Origin: Tetracentron sinense
Lineage: Eukaryota > Streptophyta > Magnoliopsida > Trochodendrales > Trochodendraceae
Length of the DNA: 64,000 nucleotides
Direction: 5' to 3'
Assembly: GCA_015143295.1 (NCBI GenBank)
Contig: CM026571.1
Location: forward strand, 5,971,501 to 6,035,500
Positions 1 to 11,992 of the stretch are shown here, one piece after another. Both the position numbers and the translations under genes were made by a program. Position 1 is the first letter of the stretch. The number at the start of each line of letters is the position of its first letter. The notes beneath the pieces are model-generated. The model was given only the letters and a program-made list of their open reading frames with translations. It did no database searches and was not told where the DNA came from.

Positions 1-96
1 TCAAAGCAAGGTTGATACTTAGATATTAACCCCACTTAAAACAAATCGGTTTTTCCGGGGTGTGTCTGACCACCGACAGAAGGCATTTCTATATAT

Positions 97-248
97 GAGG
101 AATGCTACCGTACTCTCATATATTTTCTACTCTCAACTTGGACCAACCACCTGTCCAAAAAATTCTCACGTAAAACATTACAATCATTGAAAAAGTATGG
201 ACTTGGACATGTGGTTGGTCTATGCTGAGAGTAGGGCTAGCACTCCTC
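97..248. mobile_element. MITE, family A (GAGGARTGCTA termini), copy 1
   Basis: The ends form an inverted repeat: the left end reads GAGGAATGCTACCGTACTCTC and the right end reads in reverse as GAGGAGTGCTAGCCCTACTC. The flanks TTCTATATAT (87-96) and TTCCATATAT (249-258) match at 9 of 10 bases, consistent with an old 9-10 bp target duplication. It is non-autonomous and has no ORF. Related copies lie at 1378-1555 and 11851-11992, with a half copy near 54777-54860. A 9-10 bp duplication suggests Mutator-like mobilisation, which is inference. Confidence 0.7.
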
Positions 249-260
249 TTCCATATATAT

Positions 261-518
261 ACACTAACGGGTGGCCCGTGCGATGCACATGAGAGAAGGG
301 AATGAGTTAACCACAGTTAATAGGAGGTCAAAGAGACATGTGTTAACCTGTGGGTGCGATTGAACTCTCCCTAAGTTCAATCATGATTGACTGTGATTCT
401 AGATAGTTTGGGAATTAAAATAAAATATTAAATTAAAGTTTTATTTAATATAAGGGTAGTTTAGGAATTTCTAAAAATTTAGGCTACGCTTGCCTCTCCC
501 ATTATAATAGTAAAGATA
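261..518 (+). repeat. Dispersed repeat R1 (CGGGTGGCCCGTGCGATGCAC ... TATAATAGTAAAGATA)
   Basis: This shares its start, its internal TTAACCACAGTTAATAGGAG stretch, its GTGCGATTGAACTCTCC stretch and its end with a second copy at 16328-16760. Fragments are seen near 11440-11480 and 33790-33860. It has no clear terminal inverted repeats and no ORF. The element class is unknown. Confidence 0.6.
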
Positions 519-532
519 TATATATACATATA

Positions 533-581
<49 letters not shown>

Positions 582-590
582 GTATATGAA
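514..590. repeat. (TA)n microsatellite
   Basis: A long TA dinucleotide tract with short TG interruptions directly follows the R1 repeat. Confidence 0.95.
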
Positions 591-722
591 TGATAATGAA
601 TATGTAAGTAAATCCGGGAGTAGGCAACTTTGTCTAATGTGGCACACGTTGTACTAAAAATTTCTAAAGATGCTGGACAAAAACCCAGTTAAATAAAATC
701 TTCAGAGGTGTTTGATAAAAAT

Positions 723-998
723 TAAAATAAGAGTTCATTGATTTATCTATTAAATTAAGCTCTTATTTAGGTGGCGTTTGGTGATACTAATCTAAGTAGA
801 TAAGAGTTTATTTGAAAATTGTGTTTAATTGGATTTTAGATTGTTAAGTTGAAGGTTAATTAAAAATAAGAGTTAATTGATTTATCTATTAAATTAAGCT
901 CTTATTTAGGTGGTGTTTGATAACACTAATCTAACTAGATAGTGTTTTTTTGAAAATCGTGTTTAGTTGAACTTTAGATTGTTAAGTTGAAGGTTAAT
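723..998. repeat. Tandem duplication, two units of ~138 bp
   Basis: Both units contain AAATAAGAGTT, ATTGATTTATCTATTAAATT and a shared end TTGTTAAGTTGAAGGTTAAT. They differ at scattered positions, so the duplication is not recent. Confidence 0.8.
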
Positions 999-1129
999 GG
1001 TGTGTCTACATCTTTTTGAAGTAGAGATTTTAGAGGTAAAAACTTCTACTTTAAAAAATACTACTTGTTACTTTAGAGGTAATACCACCCCTACATAAAA
1101 AAGATGTAGACATGTTACCAAATGTCACC
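770..1129. mobile_element. MITE with GGTGGCGTTTGG-type ends and TTA duplication (PIF/Harbinger-like)
   Basis: The left end GGTGGCGTTTGGTGA pairs with the reverse of the right end, GGTGACATTTGGTAA. TTA lies immediately outside both ends (767-769 and 1130-1132), as expected for PIF/Harbinger elements. A related element with the same ends is at 54352-54552. A ~138 bp tandem duplication (about 723-860 and 861-998) overlaps its left part. No ORF is present. Confidence 0.6.
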
Positions 1130-1377
1130 TTAGTAATAAGGTAATAAGACTGTTGGATAATATTTTAGTGATCTCTAGATATATTTTAACAAAATGTAAT
1201 TTTATCACTTGTTCAATAAGCAATCAAAAAAAATACTTTCGGAAAAAGAGATTATTTTACTTATGCAGACAAGGGTTAATATTTTCGCCCCATTCTATCA
1301 TTTTAAATAATTCTTAATTTTTAGAGCTTCATTTAAAAACACTTATTACATAATTCTTATCCAACTAAATGGTAAAA

Positions 1378-1555
1378 GAGGAGTGCTAGCCATACTTTTT
1401 GGGCTTTCCTACTCCCACAATCAGCCAACCATCTGTCTATAAAGTGAAAATGCAACAGCATAAAGCACACTCTCATGGTTAAATACACACTTTATGTACG
1501 GTGATTGATTGATTGTGAGAGTAGAAAAACCCTGAGAGTAGGGCTAGCACTCCTC
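1378..1555. mobile_element. MITE, family A, copy 2, with perfect 9 bp target duplication
   Basis: The termini GAGGAGTGCTAGCC and GGGCTAGCACTCCTC are inverted repeats. The 9 bp ATGGTAAAA occurs exactly outside both ends (1369-1377 and 1556-1564), which fixes the element boundaries. A 9 bp duplication is typical of Mutator-like transposons. It is non-coding, 178 bp long, and best regarded as a non-autonomous MULE derivative. Confidence 0.88.
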
Positions 1556-1564
1556 ATGGTAAAA

Positions 1565-2715
1565 ATGTTTGACACTAATCTTTGTCATCATTAACAATTA
1601 AGTTAATGTGACCCAATCTTTAAATTTTTTACCACGAATTAAGAAAGAGAGATCTCTCATGGATATTTTAAAATCTCAAAAGAATGTCGCGTGTTAAAGA
1701 CGGTGAAGATTGCATATACTACTCGGTCTCATAAATATATATATTCATTGTCATATCATTAGGTCATATGCTATGTTTTAATACATTCAAAAACCTTCAC
1801 CAAGTGAGCTTATCTAAGGAAAAAATATAAAACGCCTTACCTACAAAAAAAAACACAAAGTGAAAAACAAAGTGAAAGGTCAATGATGGTCTCCCTCTAT
1901 ATATATCTATATATATTTTTGTTAGACCTTTTATCGGATGGTCACCAGAACCTCTAGTGAGTGTCCCTATCCTAAAAGCTCAAAGCTTGACATTTTATGT
2001 TAGACCTTTTATCGGTGGTTACAAGAACCTCTAAGTGAGTGTACCCTACTACAACCAAAAAAAAATAAAAAAAAAGTGTTCCCTACCCTAAAATTGAAAA
2101 GTTTGACATGTTACAAGTTTTTCGAATCTAATAGTTGGATGTCAAGGTAGGTTGGAGGACATGTGATTAAAAAAATAAGTCAATTTTTGTAGACCCTATG
2201 TATGAAGGTTGAAAAAAACTCTATAATCTTGATAGGGTCTAGTTACTTCTAGGAGTTTAATGCTTATAAATTATGATCTAATTGTATAGTTTAAAAATGC
2301 CTGTTTATATCTTCCAAAAAAAAAGTCTTTCAAAAAAAAAGTCTGTTTATGCTAATTTTTAGCCATGTGTCTCCCCATGAGCCCATCTTGAAATCAAGGG
2401 ATCAGATTTTTTCAAGACATACCACTTGTCTATTTTTTTAAACTTATTTATTAATGTAATTAACATTATTTTGTCCTTAGATATATGCTCTGTCGGCGAA
2501 GGGTTTTAAAGATATTCCACATGCAACCTTAGGAATTGAGCAAGCATGTTAACCTTTCTTTACTTTATGGTATCACTCCTGTGGCTGTGATCACTCCACA
2601 CGCCAAGTTTTAGCCCCTAGGCCCTATATCAATTTTGTGCACTCATGTTAGTTTAAAGACACACTTGGCCAGTTGGCCCCAACCCTATTTTTAACCTCAA
2701 AACGGACCGATATGG
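1565..2715. other. Intergenic, no gene seen
   Basis: AT-rich DNA without an ORF I can support. A short phrase (GTTAGACCTTTTATCG ... AGAACCTCTAAGTGAGTG) occurs twice, near 1921 and 1999, as a diverged direct repeat. Confidence 0.6.
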
Positions 2716-2940
2716 GTTTCCAGACGACTCGTAATCATCTCTAGTTGTAACTGAACTTGGGTGAGTCCAGTTACGCCATTGATGCTACCATGTGTCCCTT
2801 TTGACACCTCTTAACTATGATTAAGATTCATCCACTAATCCTTGATTTTTAGAAAAAATATTTAAAAGGAAATTTAACCCTATTTAAAATTAACTAACTC
2901 TTAGGGTTAAATTTTTTTTTATAAAAAGTGTCAATCATGT
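2716..2940. mobile_element. Degenerate left half of foldback family F
   Basis: It begins with a sequence close to GACTCGTAATCATCTCTAGT, the terminal sequence of the fuller element at 17463-17808, and continues into CCATGTGTCCC and AACTATGATTAAGATTCA. The right half is missing or too diverged to place. Confidence 0.45.
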
Positions 2941-2979
2941 GTTGATTGAGTTTATAGCTTGGAAAATACTTAATGTACT

Positions 2980-3240
2980 TGTGGTTTCTATTTTGCATCG
3001 AAATGGCTAGTCATCATTGGTCCATTCCCCAATTTTTAATACTCATCAATTATGGTTAAGATTCACTCACCCTAGGGTTAAGCAATCCAACTTTGGTTTT
3101 TCAAAAATGAAAATAGAAACCAAAATTTGAACTTTAATTAGTTACGCTTAACTAAGGTTAAAGGGTGTTAAAAAGGACACAACAACAAGAAGTAAGATTT
3201 TATCATGTCTCCCCAGGTCCGCTAATCACTGCTCTATTTT
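2980..3240 (+). repeat. Dispersed repeat family G, copy 1
   Basis: It reads CATTGGTCCATTCCCCAATTT, then ATTATGGTTAAGATTCACTC, and ends CGCTAATCACTGCTCTATTT. The same order recurs at 3385-3660 (reverse), 15275-15500 and 17812-18180. Confidence 0.6.
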
Positions 3241-3384
3241 GTTTGTTTAAGGCTCTTCGCTTTTGCCTGAAACTTCTTCATGTTTGTGGGACTCAAATCA
3301 AAATCAACCTATGAATTTTTGCTATGACTGTCGGGGGTCTGGTCATTGAAATATTCCAAATAACATTGACAAAGAGCAGTGCTT

Positions 3385-3660
3385 AGCAGAGCCATGGGTC
3401 TGTTTCATATCTTACCCCATGTGCCCTCGTGCCTCTTTTAACACCTCTTTAACCCTGATTAAGTTTTAACTAAATTAAAACTAAGATTTTTTATTTTTAT
3501 TTTTGAAAAACTGTTGTTGGATTGCTTAACCCTTAGTGGTGAGTAAATCCTAACCACAATAAGTGAGTATTTAAAATTGGGGCATGGATCAATGAGTACC
3601 GGCCATTCCGTTATAAAATGCGAACTACGAGTACGTTAACTATTTTCCAATAATATATTT
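3385..3660 (-). repeat. Dispersed repeat family G, copy 2 (inverted)
   Basis: Read on the minus strand it starts GTTAACGTACTCGTAGTTCG, passes TTTATAACGGAATGGCC and ends near GCTAAGCACTGCTC. It is the fullest uninterrupted copy of family G here and lies inverted about 150 bp from copy 1. Confidence 0.6.
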
Positions 3661-6600
3661 CCTGTGCATATTACTTACTTAGTGGACCACTTATAAATCA
3701 CACCCATAAGGAATAGAACTCACCACTTCTCTTAAGAGAGGTCACACCCTATCAATGGAGCAAGCGGCAAGGTGCGACTGAAATGGTTTGAACATATACT
3801 TAGTGGAATTCTTTTTTCATTATTTCTACAGTTAATTAACGTGGTCGTGAGTTCAAAATCTGGTCAAAGAATTGGCTTGATTCCAACCAAAAGATAGAAA
3901 ACAAATTTGCTTGATCATCTAATTTCATAATCTAGCAAGTCGGTCGTTGAGAAAATCCCTCATGACCCTTTTAACTCCCCCTTTAACTATGAATAAGCTT
4001 AAAAATTAAGCTTAATATTTTTCTGTCCTTTCTAAAAATTAAAGTTAGATTATTTAATACTAAGGGTGAGTTAATCTTAACTGCATGTTATGAGTTTAAA
4101 AAAGAAGGCATGGAATAATGAGGAATGCACATTCCACAATAGTCGAATGCGACTGTATTTTTTTTTGTTTGGTTTCACGGACTGTGCTTTTGGCTATGTG
4201 GTTGGATATTTGTTCTCATTGGTCCTCGACCCCTTTTTAACCCCTGCCAACTATGGTTAAGATTTACTCACCCTAAGGTTCACCCATTCAATCATAGTTT
4301 TTTTTTTAAAATTATTAACCTTAATTTAATTAAGTTTAATGAGTGTTAAAAGGGAGGCGTAGAATGTCATTCTTCGACTATCTATCCAAATAAAATGAGC
4401 AGTCCACTAATCACTGTACTAAATAAAATTAATTACTGTTTCAAATAAAATTAATTCTAATTTTAATTTTTATATTATACATAAAAACAATTACAAATTT
4501 TTGGAAGGGCCAAACTTCTCATATAATCAACTAACTAGAGTTGGTTTGGGGGGCCACTATATATATAAGAGGAGTGCTTGCCCCAATGGCATTTACTCCG
4601 AAATTTTCCAAAGACACTAGAATGGGGCTAACACGTAGAGATTTTTTCTATTTTAACAGTTTAAAAAAGCAAAAGTCAGAGTTATCATTAACATTTGTAG
4701 CCACCTAATTGCGTATTTGGAAGATTTACGATTGGAGCTAGCAAAATCCTATATATAAAGATAAAAGTAAAAAAAAATTAAAATATTTAATACTGTACAG
4801 TATTAAAAAGAAAAATTGCTTGGGGCGTGTGGGTGTGTGTACGTACTCAATATATGTAGCTTGGGGCGTGTGTGTACGTTGGTTTGTGTGTACGCAATCC
4901 ATATATATAGTGTGTGTTAGTATTAGGTATGTAAAAAAAACAAAAAAGTTAAAAGTCATGTGTTATTCATTAAAGCCACCGACTTCCTCCTCAAGGCCAT
5001 TGATGCCACCGCCACACCGACGATCCCGACGTGCGTGTTTACTCGAAATGCCTCCTTAACCCACTCTGAAAAAAATTGGATATTATTTGAAAATGCTTAG
5101 AGCTTTGCTTGCTTTATTCTTAGTCTCTGAGCAGCAATTTTTCATTTCGTCTGGGAAGATCTATGTTTTAATCTACATTCCCCCTTTCTTCTAAAGTAGA
5201 TATCAACTCAAACTTACTGTTTTTGTTCAATTTTGGTATTCTTTCGCCTTTTTTTTTTTGATAATCATTCTTTCGCAATTCAAAACCATAGAATTTATAT
5301 ATATATATATATATAATTCTCTTTCTCGTGTATTACTTACTTTAATTTATTCTCATCATATAAGAAGCAGAAGGTCAATGCCCCCAGATACCAGAGTTGT
5401 GAAGCTTGAATTTGTCGTTTATCCGAACTTTGCTTACCTAAATCCCACCGCCCCAAATCGCCAGACCTCTTAAGTCATAACTGGATCCATTTAGATTTTT
5501 CAAGGAATTACCAAATTGTTCCACAAAATGTGATGCATATTAATTTTTTTTTTTTTTTTTTTTTTCTTATGGTGTTTAATTAAATTCTCAGATCATCTTT
5601 TTGTGCCTCAGCGAGTCAGGTGATTTTTATCAACCCCACATGTCTCCCACTACCATCACTTTTTCCAAATTCTAAATTTGTATCAGAGGATTAGGATTGT
5701 TCTTCTTAGCACGGTCATTGCCGTTTGTTCAATCGATGAACTGCACCCGAGATTATGACCGACTCATTTTAGATATTTTATCATGTTTTGTCTCTTATGT
5801 TGTAATCTTAAGTATATAAGAAATTTTAAGGTTTATTCGAAAGGTAAGAAGGAAGGTAAATTGGATGTAAAAGGAAATAGAATTTGTGAGGGTTTTGTAA
5901 AATCTTCTTATTGATTTAGTGATTAATGATTGCTGCCCATAAATATAGGTATCTTATCGAACCATAAATTTTTTTGTGTTTTTCTTGTAGTGTGTTATTT
6001 GTTTCGTTTTGCTGTTCTTGGAATCGTTTCATTGTCTTACTACACTTTTGCGTAACAAATGAAGTTTAGCCTATATGTGATAGACTCCCGTAACGGACAT
6101 GGGTTGGTTTGGTTAATATGGTTGGCAAATCAATCTTAAATCAATATCATCCATACAGTTATCTCTATCTCTCACAAGAACTCTAATGAGTTTGGTTCGA
6201 TTGAACCAGAGTTTTTTTTTAACTGAATGAAAGGTCAAAGGACCATGGGAAATCCTCATTATCATAACAAACATCCAAACTCTCAGCACAGCTGTAGGGA
6301 GGTGAAAATTTTGTTTGTCGGTCGAGCTGCAAACTATTCGGCACGCACTCAATCTTGCTTATATAGCTCTCAATGACAGCATTCATCAAGTTGTAAACAG
6401 TGATGTACTCAGCACAGCATTCATCAAGCAGCTCTTCAAACAAAGTCCAAGATCAATCCATGGTCGAGTTTGTGGCCCAGCTAATATATCAGTTTAGCCC
6501 GTGGAACGAACCCGTTTTCAAAAGATCAGGCCAAGCCCAATGATTAAAATCTCACCCCACTCCACTAATGTGATGAAGAGGTCCACTTCAAATATCGGCC

Positions 6601-6680
6601 AGTAACGAAGTCAAACCTGCTCCAACTCATTACTGGGCCCAAGGGCGACCAAAATTTTATTTTTTAATGGTAAATTGTAC
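3661..6680. other. Intergenic; repeat fragments, no gene seen
   Basis: Fragments of the TTAACTATGGTTAAGATTYAC repeat occur near 3980-4110 and 4240-4360. GT-rich short tandem sequence occupies 4820-4920, with a poly-T tract near 5547-5566. Small ORFs of 60-80 codons exist but show no family resemblance, start context or splice support. Confidence 0.55.
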
Positions 6681-6689
6681 TGACCTCTA

Positions 6690-7216
6690 AGTAGGGGTGG
6701 TTATTGAACAAAATGTTCGTAAACTACTTGGGCTCAACTCGTTAAATATCATTCGTTTTTTTAGTAAATGAGCCAAGCTTGAACACTGTTTTCGAACTCG
6801 TTTAATAAACGAGCTGAATTTGAACACACCTCTTGCTCGGTTCGATTATAGATACATATTAACTTACTAAAATATTTAAAATATACTTATTTCATTTAAA
6901 TATTAAAATTAAGTATATGTATTATATACTAATAAATATTAATAGTATATAATGTATTTTATATGATAAGAATATCATTTATATAATTATAATCTTATAC
7001 TAAAATTTTAGTTAACACCGTGATTTCTTTGCTTAGGATAATAAAGTAATTTTTTTACCTAATATAAATAACTATATCCAATAAAACAAGCTACTCTTGA
7101 ACTACTTGAGCTCGTTTATTTAATAAACGAGTCAAGTTTGAACATGATTTCCGAGCTCGTTTAATAAACGAACAAGCTTGAACTACTACTCGGCTCGGCT
7201 CGATATCACCCCTACC
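6690..7216. mobile_element. Foldback element with TAGGGGTG / CACCCCTA ends
   Basis: The ends (AAGTAGGGGTGG on the left, TCACCCCTACCT on the right) are inverted. The inner sequences also pair, with ACGAGC/CTCGTTTAATAAACGAG motifs on both sides. The middle is very AT-rich. No exact target duplication was found, so the boundaries are approximate. Confidence 0.5.
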
Positions 7217-7702
7217 TACAAGGTTGGATAAAATTGCAAAAAAAAATCCTTTAATCTTGTTTTTGGAATTACACTATCCTACCCTATTAGGCCCGTCAAG
7301 TTGACCTCATTAATTGAGAATATATATATTTTTTAGGGTAAATTACACTAACCTCTCCTGAGGTTTGGTAAAATTTCAGAAACCTCCTTTCTAATTTCTG
7401 AAATTATACTACCATCCTCTCAACTTCAGTTGTTTGTAACACATACCTCTTTCCCCCTTTCCGTTAAATTTGTTATGAATGGACTTTGCTGATGTCATTA
7501 TTTAAATATTTTAAAATATCTAAATTACCTTTCTTAAGCTAATACACTAAAATAAATGATGATTGGGCTTGGTAAGTTTATACTTAAGGTTAATATATAT
7601 TTTTGAAACCAAGATCAATAGTATCAACTTAAGTAAATATATTTTTTCTAAAAAGCAAGGTTAGACGGTGGTCATATACGGGTGAGTGAATTTTAACATA
7701 GT

Positions 7703-7874
7703 ACACGCCAGGGGTTGGTCCCAGTGGTAGTGTATCTCCCTTTGGGGAGTGGTGACTCGAGTTCGAGTTGTGGTGTTGCTGTTGATGCCCACCCTTGAAT
7801 TTCTAACCGCCTAACCCTCTAACCTTTGACATAGTTAGCTAATGATTGGAGGACTACCAAAAAAAATGAAAAAA
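7703..7874 (+). mobile_element. tRNA-derived SINE with perfect 15 bp target duplication
   Basis: It has a pol III A-box-like start (GGTTGGTCCCAGTGGTAG) and a B-box-like GAGTTCGAGTTGT about 30-40 bp on, then ends in an A-rich tail. The 15 bp GAATTTTAACATAGT is repeated exactly at 7688-7702 and 7875-7889. An exact long duplication, an internal promoter and an A-rich tail together diagnose a SINE. Confidence 0.85.
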
Positions 7875-8158
7875 GAATTTTAACATAGTTAGTAGGTATG
7901 AAAAGGGACCCTTTAATGTGGTTAAGCATAATTAATCTAAGGTTAATATTTTTTTATTTGTTTTCTTAAAACCAAGCTTAGATGGATGAATCCTAGGGGT
8001 GAGTGAATCTTAACCACAATTAGTGGGTTTTAAAAGGGACACATGACGGCTTGTAGAGCCCCCTTTAATTGTAGTTAAGCATAATCAACCTAAGGTTATT
8101 TTTTCTAAAAACGTAAAAACCAATGTTAGATGGATGAACTCTAGCAGTGAGTAAAAAT

Positions 8159-8610
8159 CATATAAGTTCCTTGGCGCCTCAAACGGTTGGTACCCGTTTT
8201 GAGGAGCTCTAGGGTGAAGCTTACATGGGCTGCATGTGTGTGGTGTGTGTGTGTGTGTGAGAGTTTGCATGTGGTGTGTGTGTGTGTTTGCTTGGGTGGT
8301 GTGAGTATTCCCTTGTCTTTGCCTTCAGTCATTGCCTTGTGGTATGATTGAGTTTACCAAAAAACACCAGAACACCTTTAGGGGTGAGTGTTTAGTCCTA
8401 CATCGGGTTCCTACCCGAGCATGTTGTCCCATATAAGTTCCTCGGCGCCTCAAACGGTTGGTACACGTTTTGAGGAGCTCTAGGGTGAAGCTTACATGGG
8501 CTGCATGTGTGTGGTGTGTGTGTATGTGTTTGCTTGGGTGGTGTGAGTATTCCCTTGTCTTTGCCTTCAGTCATTGCCTTGTGGTATGATTGTGTTTAAC
8601 AAAAAAAAAA
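8159..8610 (+). repeat. Direct duplication of a ~200 bp GT-rich unit; USE-like promoter motif between
   Basis: The phrases GGCGCCTCAAACGGTTGGTA, GGGTGAAGCTTACATGGGCT and CCTTCAGTCATTGCCTTGTG occur in both units (about 8159-8360 and 8431-8603). The second unit is preceded by AGTCCTACATCGGG (8396-8409) and CATATAAG about 30 bp later. This resembles the plant snRNA upstream element (RTCCCACATCG) plus a TATA box. No snRNA body is recognisable. Confidence 0.65.
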
Positions 8611-8744
8611 TCTTAACTAAAGTTAGTGGGTGTTAAAAGGAACACGTGGCAGCTTGTAGAGCCCCTTTAACTATAATTAAACATAATAAACCTAAGGTTA
8701 ATATTTTTAGTTATTTTTTCAAAAAATCCTAGAGATTCACTAAC

Positions 8745-9125
8745 CCAATGTCTCTCCCCATTTTAACACCCTTTAACTATGGTTAAATTTCACCCTCCCT
8801 TAGGATTAAGCCATTTAACCTTGATTTTAAGAAAAAAAATTAAAATTTTTAGCACCCTTTAACTGTGGTCAAGATTCAATAATCCAATGTCTCTCCCCAT
8901 TTTAACACTCTTAAATGTGGTTAAGTTTCACCCACCCTTAGGATTAAGCCATTTAATCTTGATTTTAAGAAATAAATTCAATTTTTTTAGATCCATTAAC
9001 TGTGGTCAAGATTCAATAACCCAATGTCTCTCCCCATTTTAACACCCTTGAACTGTGGTTAAGTTTCACTCACCCTTAGTGTTAACTCATTTAACTTTGG
9101 TTTGTAGAAAAAATAATTTTTTACC
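8745..9125. repeat. Tandem array, three ~125 bp units
   Basis: Each unit carries CCAATGTCTCTCCCCATTTT, an AACTRTGGTTAARTTTCAC core, a TTAGGATTAAGCCATTTAA stretch and an A/T-rich spacer. The core is the same motif that recurs across the window. Confidence 0.75.
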
Positions 9126-10046
9126 ATCTCAGGTTAGTGAATCTTAACCACAGTTAAAGGGTGTTGATTGCTTTTTAAAACAAATTAAATTACTTATGGG
9201 TGAGTGAAACTTAACCACGATTAAAGAATGTTGAAGTAGAGAAAAACATGATCTCAGTTGCACACGTCAAAGTCGAAACTTTTGTGTTTTTTCAAACCGA
9301 CTGAGATTATGAGAGTCGGTTTGGAACATTCTTACTAAAGAATTTGCACTCGCTTGATAAACATGGTAGTGTTTGGAGTTTTCAAATCAAGCAAAAGCAA
9401 AGAAACAAGAGAGGGCAGTGTATCATTTGTTAACGGTTTGAAGCTCATAAGCTTGGCATGAGAGGGCAGTGTAATTTTAGAAACAAGAGGGGAGGTCTCT
9501 TAAATTTCACCAAACCTAGGAGTGGTTAGTGTGGATTTAAAAAAAAAAATGATTTTACCACATCACTATTATTATAATGAAAAAATAAGAGTTCAAAATA
9601 TTGATTGAATTTTTCATTGTGACCAAAAAAACTCTTATATCGTGTTTACATAAGATAAGGATAAGTAAGTGCATAAAAGTAAGTTCATACCCTCATGAAT
9701 TTTTAATTTATTTAATATTCATTTCACTTAAATAACATTAATCAAGTTGACTACTTCAAAAAAGGTAATTCGGGTATTTTAAAATATGTAAATTATGACA
9801 TAATTAAAATCCATCAATGTCAGTAACGACATACTAACAGAAGGAATATGTTATTGACAACTGAAGTAGATGGGAAGACAATGTAATTTCAGAAAAAGAT
9901 GGGACGGTATATATTAAAGTCATCATGAAACCTTGCATTTGTTACCAACTCTTGCTTCTCTTAGTTGCAGATGTCACCCCTTGATAGAGCGATGCTTCTC
10001 CGGAATGAGAATATACATCCAATCGCTTTAATGTGTCTATAAATAG

Positions 10047-10260
10047 CAGTGTTATCAGAATCAGACCAGACCAACCGGTCAATCGGGAACCAGTTTGCAA
10101 AACCCCCCAAATTCGAACTACATTAAAAACCGGTCAGAACCGGGTAAAAATAAAAGATTATTTTTTCAAATAAGAAATGACACAGTCAAACCGGACTAAT
10201 CGAATCGGAACTAGTCAAATCGGGAACTAACCACCCACCAGTCCGGTTATGAAAACACTA
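10047..10260. mobile_element. hAT-type MITE (CAGTGTTATCA / TAGTGTTTTCA ends)
   Basis: The ends CAGTGTTATCAGAA and (reverse of the right end) TAGTGTTTTCATAA are inverted. The internal arms pair through ACCGGTC/GACCGG-type motifs. The flanks ATAAATAG (10039-10046) and ACAAATAG (10261-10268) match at 7 of 8 bases, the 8 bp duplication expected for hAT. Confidence 0.72.
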
Positions 10261-10429
10261 ACAAATAGACTAGAACCATAATGATTTTATAAGTGTGCAA
10301 TAACCCTAATCAAAGGTCGTTGAGAAAATCCCTCATACCCAACGATGACTGGCCCCACAACACTCTATCCCATCATCTTCGTCTTCTTCCTCATCCCATC
10401 TTCGTCTTCTTCACATTCCTAACTAATTT

Positions 10430-10960
10430 TTATTTTATGGGTAATAAATATATGTATATATATAAGTGAAAGGATGTACAATATGGAGGCAGGGTTCACA
10501 AGTGATTAAACCCAGTCAAAAGAGAACTTAAGCTAAAAGACAAAAACATCTACAAGAACCATATGTGATAATGCTACATTATGACGAATAACTAGATCAA
10601 AATTCTCCCGAGCGGAGAACCACTAACGAAGGTAATGCCTCGCCCTTAGGCAAGTTATGGTGAATGGTGAGCAGGAGTCGTTAAAAACTTTGAAGTTCTG
10701 TTCCTTCCAAATAGACCAGGCTACCGATGCGAGTAGTATTGGACCCTCTTCAAAATCATTTTCCCCAGAATCATCAAGAACTTACAAGATAAGAAGTCCG
10801 TGAAGATAAAGAAGAATGCCCAGCCGAGTCCTAGACGAGAGAGGAAATATTTCCAAACCTTATGGTGGTCGGTCTACCGTCTCCGTAGTTTCTAGGCACA
10901 TTCCTCACTAAGTTCTTAGATCAAACAATAGGAAATATAGAATCTTCATTAATCTTTTGC
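10430..10960 (-). pseudogene. LINE (non-LTR retrotransposon) 3'-end relic
   Basis: Minus-strand translation around 10690-10740 gives AWSIWKEQNFKVFNDSC. This is the WxIWKERNxRxF signature that follows the zinc-binding reverse-transcriptase domain in plant L1-type LINE ORF2. Only this C-terminal portion is legible, and the rest is interrupted by stops. It is a dead fragment. Confidence 0.65.
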
Positions 10961-11850
10961 AAGCAGTGCTTTTCGTTGAGATAATAAATAATTGAGCTAG
11001 GGAATTAGCCGTTCAAACTTCAAAAGTCAAAGTGAGCATATATTCACAACCAATGTCAGCCCTATAGTACTAAATTTCACTAACCTGTACTTGATAACAT
11101 TCTTTTTCCATTCTTTCTACAGAAATAGGTTAATAATCTGATCTCATAATGTTAGTATGTAGACAAAAGAAATATAGAATATTCATTAATCTATGTCAAG
11201 TGATGATTTTCTATTCATAAGTGATATTGCAAATTAAATAATTGAAACTTGACTTGGAATCCTCTACAATTATAACAAAAGTCCACTACAACACAAAAGC
11301 CTTTTTTAAGTGTTTTTTTAACTCTAGTTAACAACTTCAAAACCTTTAGAGTTAATATTTTTTCTCTCTAAAAATCAAGGTAATTAGATGTTTGAATCCT
11401 AAGGACTAGTGAATCTTAATCACAGTTAACAAGCATTAAAAAGAACACGTGTTGACCTGTGGGACTTAACTGGACTCCAAAGAATCCCGTTATAACCATA
11501 GTTAATTTTAAGTATTGAAAATTATATATGAAAGCATAAGAAGTTACAGATCTTGTTGCCCTGCCTCAACTGTATTGCCTAAAATTAGGGAGTTCATGGG
11601 ACATATTCTCTTTTCTATTGGAAAAAAATGGATTTCAGGCGAAGAAGCCGAAATTGATGACAAATTGGAACCATTAATTAATTATTAACAATCGTGTCTA
11701 TTTGTGTCCGTTTGTAAAAAAAATATATTTTCCTCAAAAATTTAGGAGGGACTAGAGCCCCCCATCCCCCGGCTCCACCCCTCCCCAGACAATTAATACT
11801 ATAGTAATTTGTTTTTCAAAATTTCAAGGCCCCATATGTCTATGTTCCTG

Positions 11851-11992
11851 GAGGAATGCTAACCCTACTCTCAGCCTCCACCATCTAATTGTCCAAAAGC
11901 AACATGTCAAGCAGAGACACCAGAGAAAGTGTCTACTTTAACCAGAATTGACAGAAAGTTTCTCCTTTAATCGAATAGGGCTAGCACTTCTC
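11851..11992. mobile_element. MITE, family A, copy 3 (degenerate)
   Basis: The left end GAGGAATGCTAACCCTACTC and the right end ATAGGGCTAGCACTTCTC are inverted repeats of family A. The target duplication is no longer visible. Confidence 0.6.

Larger units (their letters stand above)
7333..9531. mobile_element. Large foldback element (~2.2 kb) with nested insertions
   Basis: The left arm (GGGTAAATTACACTAACCTC, then GAGGTTTGGTAAAATTTCAG) pairs with the right arm, whose reverse reads AAATCCACACTAACCACTCC and AGGTTTGGTGAAATTTAAGA. It encloses a SINE (7703-7874), a duplicated GT-rich block (8159-8610) and a 125 bp tandem array (8745-9125). No transposase is visible. Confidence 0.5.

Noticed and set aside
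8396..8610. snRNA or 7SL RNA gene
   Set aside because: The promoter-like motif is present, but the downstream sequence is GT-rich and matches no snRNA or SRP RNA signature I know.
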